The notes beneath the pieces were generated by a model that saw only the letters and a list, made by a program, of their open reading frames with translations, ran no database searches and was not told where the DNA came from. The position numbers were made by a program, and so were the translations under genes. From the NCBI GenBank assembly GCA_025769875.1, contig JAGFNK010000010.1, positions 186,001-250,000 of the forward strand: a stretch of 64,000 nucleotides of DNA, written 5' to 3'. This DNA comes from Russula earlei. Taxonomy: Eukaryota > Basidiomycota > Agaricomycetes > Russulales > Russulaceae. Shown piece after piece: positions 23,252 through 33,500 of the stretch (positions are counted from its first letter, which is position 1; each line of letters starts with the position of its first letter).

Positions 23252-23592
23252 GGCCTATGTTGATGGGGACGTTCAATATACACTCTTCGTTTCAGAAGGG
23301 TAAACGTGGGGGAGTCTGGGAGCAATCGCTATGTTTATCAATATCGAAAACCGAGCCATTTTAATGCATGGTGGCTCACTCATGTTGTCCCTATAATTGG
23401 TGGCGCCATGACAATAGTTGGTCATGGAAGTGTTGATAGTTGTGTACTTTTCGCGTTCGCGGTGGGTTGAATTACCATAAAAGGCGATTGTGTCAGCAAG
23501 AGAATTGGCATCAATCATGCATTTAAATGACACCAAATCATTTTCTCAATTACATATTCAAAGACTTATTTATTAGCTATTAGACAAATAAA
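23252..23592. other. Intergenic AT-rich stretch
   Basis: Upstream of the phosphatase gene. It contains AT-rich runs (23520-23600) and no coding signal. Confidence 0.35.
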
Positions 23593-26500
23593 TTAAAATG
23601 ATACAAAAAAATATTTTGTATTGTAAGGAACAGCAGCAGTTGAGGCCATTAGAATAGGCAGTGGTGTGAGTCTGAAGGGACCTGGTGCAAGGGAGGTGGC
23701 ATTGGAGGGAGGGGGGTTCCAAGGGAGGGACAACAGTTCCCCAAGGGCATGTGTGTGTGCATTCATGGTGGCAGATGTTGCATCAGGCTTGGCATGCTTG
23801 CCTGACTGTTCACCCCTGGCATATGGATCATTGTAAACATGGCAGCACTTTCCCTTAGCAATGCCAATGCTTTGGGCTGTCAGTCCCCATGTGTCAGGGA
23901 GACTGCCATTGTTTTGGGCCCTGTTTGACATCCATATACTCAGCTGTCTCTGTCCATGTTTTCTGATTGGGCATGATCACTTCCTTATCAGGTAAGACCT
24001 TGGAACCTTGAATTACATTGATTGCAGATGCCAAACTGTATTTGGTAGCCCACATGGCCTCAACAATCTCTGCTGTTTGATTAGCATTTTCAAGCCTAGA
24101 TGTGAGATTGTGCAATAATGATATGATCTCCTGTGAGAGAGATGCTAGGCTCTCCCTTGGTGTGGATGAAGAAGATGATGGGGATGGGGGGTCAGGTGAT
24201 TTATTTGTGCTCTCTTTTTATGTGCTCTCCTCAGGACAGAGGTAGGGAAAGTGGATGTAGATTGCTGCAATGTGTTTGCAGAATCTAATCCAGGGATAAT
24301 CTGTGCAATCACAAGTTGACTTCATCAGATCAATTGAGTAAAATGCACTGGAATGGGATTGTGAAGTGATATGAAAGCAGATCTAATCAAATTGCAAGAT
24401 TGAATCTTGTGAGATGCTCTTAGCATGGGTAAAAATTATATGGCACCTGTCAGCTGCCAGGTCCTGACCATCAAGCCTGATGTTCTGCCATTCATGCCTG
24501 TTTTGGTAATATGGCACCATGCAATGCACTAGAACAAATAATATTTGATTGATCCACTGATTGCGCTTGCCATCAAGCCAGTGTGATTTGAGGACATGAT
24601 GATATCTAAAAAGATTAAGCCATCTTATCTTTAGATTGGGGGGATCACATACACTTTGATCAACATATTGGTGTCCTCTTCCTTAAAGATATGGCAATTT
24701 TTCTGGTACACCCTGGGCCACATATGCACCACAGACATCTATTCAGACCTAAGGTACTTCACAAAACTTTCTGGAACTTGAGGATCAGTGGAGATCTCCT
24801 CCCAGATTTGTAGAAAGTCAGCCTGATCATCTGTATGTACCCATCTCTTGATCTTATCCCACAGATCAGGAAATGTATTAGTATTGAAGTGTGATTGCAT
24901 CACATGCAGCACCTTCCACTTGCAAAGCCATATCTGACTTCTCAGATAGGCAATCTTGAGGGTGGTGATTGGTGTGGAATCACAATCTGTCATAATAATA
25001 GATGGCTGGATGGCCAGACTGGCATCCCTGACCCAATGGACAAAAAAGCATATTGTGTCCATTGTTCCATTGGATGCCAGCATCCAGGCAACAGGCACAC
25101 CTATCCAGAAAAGGTAAGCATGCTAAATTGACATTTAGTAAATATTATGCACCATGTCCCCAATAAGTAGTCCAGATATTGAGTAATATTATGACTTGCA
25201 TCAATACTGATGAAGCCATTCCTGAGGTGGTGGAATGCCTCCATTTGGAACAGGGTCTGGATGCATAACACATATGCATCCTCCTGCAGATTTTGTCATG
25301 GTAACAAGCTGTGTCAGTTCTCAAGCGTGAAGACAAGTCGGTAGTAGAGATGTGTTCAAGAAACGGGCTGGTTCCCGTGTATAGAGAGTAAGGATCCCTG
25401 CAGCGGTCGAAGTGTTTTATGCTAAACAGGTTGTGGCCAATAGACCCTTCCTAGTACGACTCGGTCCGTTGAGAAGCTAGGGTAAGTTTGTAATGGGATA
25501 GACTAGGGCTGGTTCCACTAGCTATATGCGTTCAAGTCTGTCAGAGACTGTTATGGCATCGCGGCCATAAGAGCGTTAGCTCAAGGTTCAGTGGGGCCAA
25601 GTCCCTGTGACTTGGTTCAAGGGTTCAATGGGGACCGGCTCAAAGAGACCGGATCAGAGGTTTAGCGTCTCAAGGCTGAGTCAGACAATGACTCAGTCCT
25701 CAGACAGAATCGATCTTCTGGTTTCACAGAAGAGGAGGACGATGAGAGAGAGGCAGAGGAGGAAGAGGAACACAAGGGTTCCTTGAGGTGTGCTTAGGTC
25801 AAGCAGAGTGTAGGCCAGCACAAGTAAGTTGTGATTGAGAGAGTACAGGGCAAGGGATGCGACAGGAAATGGGACAAAGCTAAGCTTGGAGCATTTCCCC
25901 AGCTTCTACAGGTGCTTAAATACTGTATCTAGTGAGGCTGTACAGTACTATATGCGGAACAATAGACAAAGGTGAATCCAATAGCAAAGATAACTCAACG
26001 ACAGGTGAAACACAATAACTGAAACATAACAGGTGAAACAATAAGGGACGATCAACATCAAGGGATAAAAACGGTAGTCAAGGAGACGAGGGTGAGAGTA
26101 GGAAACAATAGGGAGACAAGGACAATGAGGGGTAGAGATGAACCAAAACAGGGGGTGGATCATAACAGAGACCTTGAACAACGCAGAGAGAGTAGAGGAA
26201 GGTAGGTCTTAAAGGAGGAGAGCTCTTCTCAGTGGAGTGAAGAGAGACTCTTAGGAAAGGGATGGATAGGTAGAGTAGATGGTAGTTGGTGTGTGTGAAG
26301 AGTTGGTGAGATGGAGATGTGGATGTGGTTTGAGGATTAGGAGTGAAGTGGGTTGAAGGCAAATATGTTGGACAAGAGTAGGTTGGATTCTACAAGAGAC
26401 CAAGCTTAGGGCTTTGGTCACAAAGTACTGAGCTTATATATACAGGAGAAGCGCAGCAATAGCTGCACTTTGACTGTGCTACTAGTATAGTAGGAGTCAT

Positions 26501-26946
26501 AATAAGTAGGAGTCATAGGAATGAGGCCACGAATGAGTCAGAACCAAGTAACTGTGCTGCACAGTAAATGCGCAGCATTGCACAGTCAAAACTAAGAAGT
26601 GAAATATAAATGGAAGGAGAACCAAACAAAGGGAAAGTAACAGCAATCCAGTGTTACCTGGACGTGTATGGATCACATGATAACATAGAAGGGATCACAA
26701 GACATAAGAGATCACAAGACCAGTAAGTAAAGGGACATACAAAGCAAGCAGTCCATAGCAAAAAGGTAAGAAGTAATTGTAAAAGGAAAATGGTATAACA
26801 GATTTGATTGAGATGGGGGCACTGTGCAGCCTGTCTTTGTAAAAAACATTTGTATTTTCATCTGCAAATCTGTCCAACCAGAGCCTGGTGGAGATAGCAT
26901 CCTCTGGATGCAGCCTGATAATCTCATCTTCCATTTCCCAGGCCAT
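23593..26946 (-). mobile_element. MULE-type transposase relic, split by a solo LTR
   Basis: Fragments of a Mutator-like transposase read right to left: EDEIIRLHPEDAISTRLWLD with NTNVFYKDRLH at about 26830-26930; QEDAYVLCIQTLFQMEAFHH, FISIDASHNITQYLDYLL at about 25150-25290; after a probable intron, VPVAWMLASNGTMDTICFFV, PSIIMTDCDSTPITTLKIAY and SQIWLCKWKVLHVMQSHF (24740-25098), the MULE DDE core; then VYQKNCHIFKEEDTNMLI and LKSHWLDGKRN with stops and shifts down to about 24400. A Ser/Pro-rich tail lies at 23593-24115. The core is interrupted exactly by the LTR at 25294-26800. The relic is poor in CpG outside the insertion. No terminal repeats were identified. Confidence 0.7.
25294..26800. mobile_element. 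Solo LTR inserted in the MULE relic
   Basis: About 1.5 kb of non-coding DNA begins TGTCATGGTAAC and ends GGTATAACA, so it has the TG...CA ends of an LTR. It is flanked by the 5-bp direct repeat GATTT (25289-25293 and 26801-26805). Removing it with one GATTT copy rejoins the MULE coding sequence into SNLQEDAYVLCIQT. It holds a TATATATA-like core near 26437 and no coding domain. Its CpG content is visibly higher than the flanks, suggesting a younger insertion. Confidence 0.75.
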
Positions 26947-27381
26947 GCAGCTTACATCCCAGAGTGAGATAAATCAGTCTTGGCTGCCATCAGGCAATGA
27001 ATCCTGAATATTGCATACCTTTCCATTATTACTATTGCTTAACAAGTGTTTCACCATGATTTACTGATCACTAAATTACACTACATCAACTACAAAAATT
27101 ATACTGATGGCATGCATGGTTCAAAAGATAAGCTTCATGGCTACCAGAAAATCTAATTATCTCAATGAAAAATGAGGATGAAGCAATGATGAGCCCCCAT
27201 CAAAAAGTACCTAGTGTTTCACCACCATGTCATGCAAAAGTAACACTTTTGAATGTCTGAAATCTGTGATCCAATGTTGGCATCTGACAAGCCAAAGTGC
27301 ATTTTTGAGTGCATTGCAACAGAACACATTAAGTATTTAAAAGCTTGACTATTTACAACTAATAAAGGTTCTATTTAACAA

Positions 27382-27912
27382 TTAGAAAGGATTACCATTA
27401 TTAAAGAAAGGATATTGAGGTGAATTATAGGAATGTACAGAATTATGGTGTGAATGGTATGCTCTGTGAGGTGGAGGGAATGAATGAGGGGCAGACAGTG
27501 GGGTGAAAGGATGGGAAGATGTGGAGGGGCCATGGAGAGTTGTGAAGTTGACATGAGAGTTAGGGATTGATGGTTGAGATGTCATCATTGAAAGCACTGT
27601 GGATCTGGACTGACTTGGATGTTGATGATGCATGTTGGCATGTGCAGATGGCATGCTGGCCACATTGGCATTTGCAACTGGTGGGGGAAGGTTTTTGTTG
27701 TCAGCACTTCCTTGTTGTCGATGGCCACCAAACAAGCCAGTGAAGCATGGATTGTCCTTGAGCTCAGGATGTTTGTTCAGATGTGTTTGAATGATCTCAA
27801 TGAGCTCTTCCTTTTTGAACTTCTTCCTAGCCTCCATTGGTATCACAAGTGCTATGATGATCTCCATAAGGTCATCCTTGGTTTTGGGAGTGAGTGATCC
27901 TTGAAATGCCAA
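27382..27912 (-). CDS. SAP-like domain ORF of the pogo-type element
   Basis: An intact 176-codon frame. Residues about 8-60 (TPKTKDDLMEIIIALVIP, then FKKEELIEIIQTHLNKHPEL, NPCFTGLFGG) have the helix-extended-loop-helix spacing of a SAP DNA-binding motif. In mushroom transposon genes such a segment commonly ends in a similar FxGLFG. The rest is rich in His, Ser, Pro and Asn with no known domain. It lies inside the element, on the transposase strand and just 3' of it, so it is either a second protein or the transposase's last exon. Confidence 0.6.
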   Translation of the reverse strand: MAFQGSLTPKTKDDLMEIIIALVIPMEARKKFKKEELIEIIQTHLNKHPELKDNPCFTGLFGGHRQQGSADNKNLPPPVANANVASMPSAHANMHHQHPSQSRSTVLSMMTSQPSIPNSHVNFTTLHGPSTSSHPFTPLSAPHSFPPPHRAYHSHHNSVHSYNSPQYPFFNNGNPF

Positions 27913-27979
27913 TGTTGGACCTCTTGCATCCCTCTCAGCTCACTTGGTAGCCACCACCACCTCCTGCTTCTGCTTTGCC

Positions 27980-29898
27980 TCAGCCAGCTTCTCCTTCTTG
28001 TCCTTTTGAGCTACAATTTGCTGGTTGAACTCCACCAAGCCTGCTCCACTTGTGATCCAGTGTGAGTTTAAGGTGACTGTTGTGCTTCGCATTTATAATT
28101 ACCTTCAGATTGGCAATCTCTCCAACTGCCATGGCACAGTGCATTGTTGTCTCATTGAGTTTGTCCTCAATGTCTTGCATTCATTCAGCAAGCCTTTGTA
28201 TCTCTGCCATAGCTTGGAAAAGCTGTTGGGGCTGAGTGAGTTCTGGATCCAGCTTGAAGTGTTCTGAGTTTTGTCGCTGGTGAAGGTTCCCAACCACAAT
28301 AGCAGGGAGCTTGATGGGTGCTCTCTGAGGTGTTTGTTGGTGATGAATTGAGCTGCCAGCATGTAATGGTGCATTTGAGTAATTGGTAGCCACAATAATC
28401 TGATCATCCTCATCCATGCCACCTTCACTGCCATCGCTATCACCATCACCATTGCCATCACCATTGCCATCACCAGTGCCATTGTCAGTGTCAGCACCAT
28501 TGCTGGCACCATTGTCAGTGTCAGTGCCATCACCAGCACCATTGTCAGCATCAGCACCATCACCAGCACCATTGTCAGTGTCAGCACCATCACCAGTGCC
28601 AGTGCCATTGCCATTGCCATCTCCATCTCCATAGCCTTCACCATCTGTATTCTCCCCATCACAGGGATCTCCATCAGAGAGGTTGTTGTCATCACAAGGA
28701 AGGCATGTGTAAGGCTGGTAACCAAATACTGCCTGGGGATAAGTCAAGGGAGTGTGGGCCTGGGTTGATGAGACTCTACTTGGTGCATAGTCTGCCTCAG
28801 CAAAGATGTCGGGGTTGAGTGGCCTGATTCCACTATTTTTAAAAGCCTTCAGCCCCAGTGTCCTGAAGAACTTCAATGTGCCATTGCAGTTGCAAGAGGC
28901 CCAAAGACACTGATGTCAAGGGGTTGTAGCCAATGAGTTGTGTGGGCAGGGAGGCAGAAAAGATGGATGTTGTGGGAGAGGGCAAGCTGGTGGATTTCCT
29001 CTGTGAGGTGCAAACCATGCCTGTTGAAGGTGAGAAGAGTTGGTTTTCTGGACATGTTCTTTGCTGTTTCCTGGAAGATGAAGCACTTCTTGAACCATTG
29101 TGTGCAGAGAAACTCATCAGTCCAGCCATTGGGTGATACCGAAACACTGCATATGGGAAATGGTGAGTTTTGTCACAAGCACAAGCATCAATGATCATGC
29201 TTTGACTCACTTGATCTTTGGATCAACTTCCAGCCAGCCCTTATGAAACTGCTTTCCAGGGAACACAAACCCTGGTTTAATAGCATCTCCTGTTGCATTG
29301 ATGCATTCAATGATTGTAACAAGCTCCAGGTTCCCACTTTGTTGACAATAACATGGTCGTTTATTTCACAGCACAAAGTACTTTTCAGCTAAGACCTTCC
29401 TCCCTCCTCCCCACTGACAACCCTTCTCATCCATGTTCCAGACATTCTCCCAAGGGATATCAAGGTCATGAAGAACCTTTTCAAGAAGCGCAAAGTGATT
29501 TGCAATGGCCGTGTGGTTGAAACATTGGGCATGTTTCAGATCAAGGCCTGAGGGCTTCCCAAGTTTAAGGCTTGGGTGTCAAGCAAGGAACCTGGCAATC
29601 CACTGTTTGCCTGGCCTGATGCAACCACCTGTGATGTCCTGGACCTTCTTTTGCAGTGTCTGTTTGCTGAGAGGTACACTTTGGTTACTGAGTTCATTGA
29701 GCCATTCAACAATGATGTGTTCCTGTACAATGCTGAGGCTTTGTTGGAACTCATGGGCCTGGTGTGCATTCTGATGTAGTCCCTTAATCCTGTTTGGCAG
29801 TGTGAAATAGGAAACTTTGAAGTTGAATGCAGTTTGCCAGATGGAGAGGTGGTCACAAGGAAGAAGAGTGTGCTGAGAATGATGAAACATGCAAGCAT
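27980..29898 (-). pseudogene. Pogo-type DDE transposase, decayed
   Basis: The N-terminal part matches a Tc5/CENP-B-type helix-turn-helix (AHEFQQSLSIVQEHIIVEWL, then PLSKQTLQKKVQDITGG, GKQWIARFL). The DDE domain follows: ENVWNMDEKGCQWGGGRKVL (first Asp), KPTLLTFNRHGLHLTEEIH, where the expected second Asp (TFDGHGSH) is Asn, and LFCLPAHTTHWLQPLDISVF (third Asp). Frame breaks or stops occur after YFVL, near 29190-29210 and after ATAMAH. The C-terminal region (FKNSGIRPLNPDIFAE) carries a long Gly/Asp/Asn repeat tract at 28420-28640 and a final coiled-coil-like exon. Most differences from the expected sequence are CpG to TpG or CpA. Confidence 0.75.
28424..28640. repeat. Low-complexity (CCATYR)n-type coding tract
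   Basis: Irregular repetition of words such as CCATTGTCAGTGTCAGCACC and CCATCACCATTGCCA, encoding Gly-Asp-Asn-Thr-Ala repeats in the transposase tail. Confidence 0.6.
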
Positions 29899-30520
29899 TG
29901 TGAAGGAGCTCCTCTGTCTTCTCCAGTGATCATTTGCATTTCAAATCACCTTTCTCTTCTGGCCTTCACTGACACTGCCTCCCCATTCACCAACTTTCAT
30001 TTCAATGTTGATTGAATTTGCCCAAAATAGCACACTTGTCGGCACTTAAATTATGTTGGTGAAGTGTCACAGTGGGTTGGAAAACCACAAACTGGTCTAT
30101 GATCATGGTACAATCACTCTCAGTCCATAGGAAATATATATTGCTGATATGAGAAAAAAAACAGGAAGGATCAGTTCACTCCTTGTGTCTCAATGTTAAA
30201 AATATGTGATTCACTCCTCATAATGTAGCTTCTGCTGACCTTGACCTCAATCACAAATCAGGAAAAATTTGTAGGAATGTTCCTAATACTTATAACCTCT
30301 CAGATCATCAATTTGAAGAAGATCGGAGATGTTTTGGGGCTTAGAAAGTGTTATCAGTGTGGTGGTGAAACACTAGTACCCATGGTGAAACACTCGGTAA
30401 GCAATAGTAGTAGATTTACTAAATGGGTTGTGTTATCTGGCTCGGCTATCGCCGACTTGATCGGATATCACGACTAGTCCTGTCCTCGCAACAACATCCC
30501 AACTACTACTATAACATCCC

Positions 30521-33500
30521 ATGCCGACCTCTAAACGTGCAGGAAAAAAGAGGGCAGAAAATGTGCGCTCAACTGCCGTCGCTGGATTAATCGTCTCGCT
30601 CTCCGTCCTCAAGGAGACCGCAGTTGCGATTCCTCCTCCAGCAGGATCCATAATCAAGGGAACCCTGGTTGGACTACTTCAAGTCATTGGCATCGTCCAG
30701 GTAATCTATGCCACTCCGACAACCGAGAAATGATCTGATATCGTCATACCCCAGACCACGGCCAACAACATCAACGACATCGACGAGCTGATCGGCCGCG
30801 TGAACACCCTGGAACAATCCGTTTTCAGGCCGCTCAAAGGCAAACAAGATATCCCGGAATCTGTCGTCGATTTCGCCACAAAATTTTCCAAGTAATTTTT
30901 CTTCTGCCTCGCTCTCAAATTTGGGTGCAATCGTTGCGAGCTGATCCTGATCCCGATTCAGGTCTCTTGAAACCATCACGGATGACCTGCAAACGATCGC
31001 GTCGCGTGGAAGGTTGACCCGAATTCTCCGTAGTAGAGAAGATGCGGCCTCCATCCAGGGCCAGATAAAAGGGATCACTAGCCTCATCGAAGACTTTCTT
31101 GCAAGTTTTCTCCTTCTTGGTCATACGGCTTGATCGTTCTGATATCGTCGCGAGTCTAGGCTGAAGGAGTCGTGAGCCTCCAAATCCAAGGCATTGTGCG
31201 TTATTCTCCGAAATGCCAGATGTGTCTCGTTCATCTCCATCTGAATTGCTCAGGAAATTCGGCGCGAGGTTCAGGAGGGGAATAAGGAAACTCAGCGCGT
31301 GGTTCGGGAGGAGGTGGTACGTCTATCTCATCGTGACCAATTGGATATTTTCGACTGATAGGCACCCAGCAAGCACTCCATGATGTCCGAGGTGAGAGAA
31401 ACTGTTACAGCAAGCTGAAAATGATTCAACCTTGGTTTTAGTTCACGATGATCTATCCAACTTTCCTCGAGCTCACGGGGCACGCTTTGATTGTCCCGAT
31501 GAGAGAAAGAGGCATGCATGTTTTAAAGACACGCGCGAGGATCTGTTGGCCACCGTCTATCAATGGATTAATGACTCGACCGAGGCTATACAAAAACAAC
31601 GCCCCGTCACTGCTCCAGTTGATCCTATTCACGTCAATCCAAACAGGCGCCGCATCTTCTGGTTGTCTGGTGTGGCCGGTACCGGCAAGTCCACCATCGC
31701 ACAAAGTGTTGCCGAGTATTGTGACAGTAAAAATTGGCTTGCCGCGAGTTTCTTCTTCTCAGGTAACGATAGCGAGCGGAACAATCCAAGGCGTGTATTC
31801 AGCTCAATTGCTCACCAACTGGGCACGACGTTCCACCGACCACTCGCGCGTTTTATGCAAGAGGCGTTTAAAGCCAATCCAGACATTTGGTATTCTGATC
31901 CATCAAACCAATTGCTAAAGCTCATCATCGAGCCGATCCAAAAGTCCATCAACACGGGGCAAGCATTTCCATCATCGGCTGTCATCGTGTTAGATGCCCT
32001 CGATGAGTGCAAAGATAATGACGCGACCTCATTCATCGTATCGGTGCTTTCGGCCCACATTGAACGCCTTCCGTTCTCCATCTTCCTCACCAGTCGACCC
32101 GAGCCTAAACTGCACGTGCCATCCCTCCCTCCTCATCTCCAGTCACATACACATGCCCTCTTCCATCACGAGATTCCAAAATCGTCTGTAGACCATGACA
32201 TCGAAATCTTCTTGTTGCATGAGCTCACTCATGTTGGGTCCCGCGACCATGGCCTCCGAGGACGTCATTGGTTTACTCAGGACGATGTCCGCACACTCGT
32301 CCAACTGTCAGGTGGATTATTCATCTTCGCTGCCACCGCAGTTCGATTTATCGAAGATCCTAAAGTCCTAAAACCGTGGGGACAGCTCCGTGAACTGGTC
32401 TCTGCCACACGAATCCTTGGGCAGTCGGATCAGTCTCCTTATCACCATCTAGACCAGCTGTACCTCACTGTCTTGCGTAATGCATTTCCACCACCATCAT
32501 CACATCCAGACACACTGGGTCGCCTGCGAAGGGTTCTTGGTTGTGTTGTTCTACTCTGTAACCCTCTCTCTGAACATTCGATATCATCATTGCTCTACGA
32601 CGATCCAAGCAAAGATGTTTCGATAAAAAGTATTCTCCAGCAATTGCATTCAATCCTCGTCATTCCTTCGGACCCTGGGGCTGTCCAAGTGATACATGCA
32701 TCCTTCCCAGATTTTATCGTTGATCCGAACCGCTGCAAAGAGCCAGAATATCGAATTGATACCTCACTGCACCACGGCTATCTCGCCACAGATTGTCTGA
32801 AGAAACTAAACAGGCTTCACCGGGATATGTGCCAGATCGGAGACTATTCAAAGTTGAACAACGAAATCGGAGAATATCTCAAAAAGAATTGAAGAAAACA
32901 TCCCGCTCGCGATGCAATACGCCTGCCGTCATTGGGCGGATCATTTGGCAAATTCGCCGCCATCGGACGAGCTGTTTGATGTCTTGAAAACATTCTGTTT
33001 CGATCACAGTTTGTACTGGGTTGAGGCTCTGAGTCTGATGGACTCGCTAGATGTGGCCATTCCGGCACTGCAACTTGCTCGACAAAGATTATCAGCAGTG
33101 AGTTGTCTTGATTTTGGTGTGGACCGTTCATCACCACAACATTATAGATGTTGGCCGACGTCAGGCTTCCAATTGGCATCATTGACATGCTGTACGATCT
33201 TGAACGGTTTACGCTTGAGTTCTTTGATCCCATCAGCGTTGCAGCCCTGCATGTCTACCACTCTGCCCTTCCATTCGCCCCACCGGGCTCCAAAATCCGT
33301 GCACACTTCCGCGGAGACTTGGAGGAATCTGTTACGGTCTTGAATGGGATGGAACAATCATGGAATGCGGAGCTGAGAACGATGGAGGGTCACAAAGGTT
33401 CAGTGATGACGGCCACCTTTTCGGCAGACGGCACTCGGATTGTCTCTGGGTCACAGGATTGCACAGTCCGGATCTGGGACACGAGTACTGGCGCCACCGT

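Larger units (their letters stand above)
27032..30407 (-). mobile_element. Pogo/Tigger-type DNA transposon, 3.4 kb, decayed
   Basis: Inverted terminal repeats of 27 bp (27032-27058 and 30381-30407, 25 matches; outer end CTATTGCTTA) are flanked on both sides by TA, the target duplication of pogo/Tc1 elements. The word GTGTTTCACC occurs at both ends and again inside at 27211-27226 and 30361-30376 in inverted orientation, probably as transposase binding sites. Inside are a pogo-type transposase and a second ORF with a SAP-like segment. In-frame stops show the copy is not autonomous. It sits just beyond the first preserved MULE exon. Confidence 0.8.

Noticed and set aside
28420..28640. Possible CRISPR-like or satellite array
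   Set aside because: Repeats are irregular and in frame with Gly-Asp-Asn codons of the transposase; no spacers, and the genome is eukaryotic.
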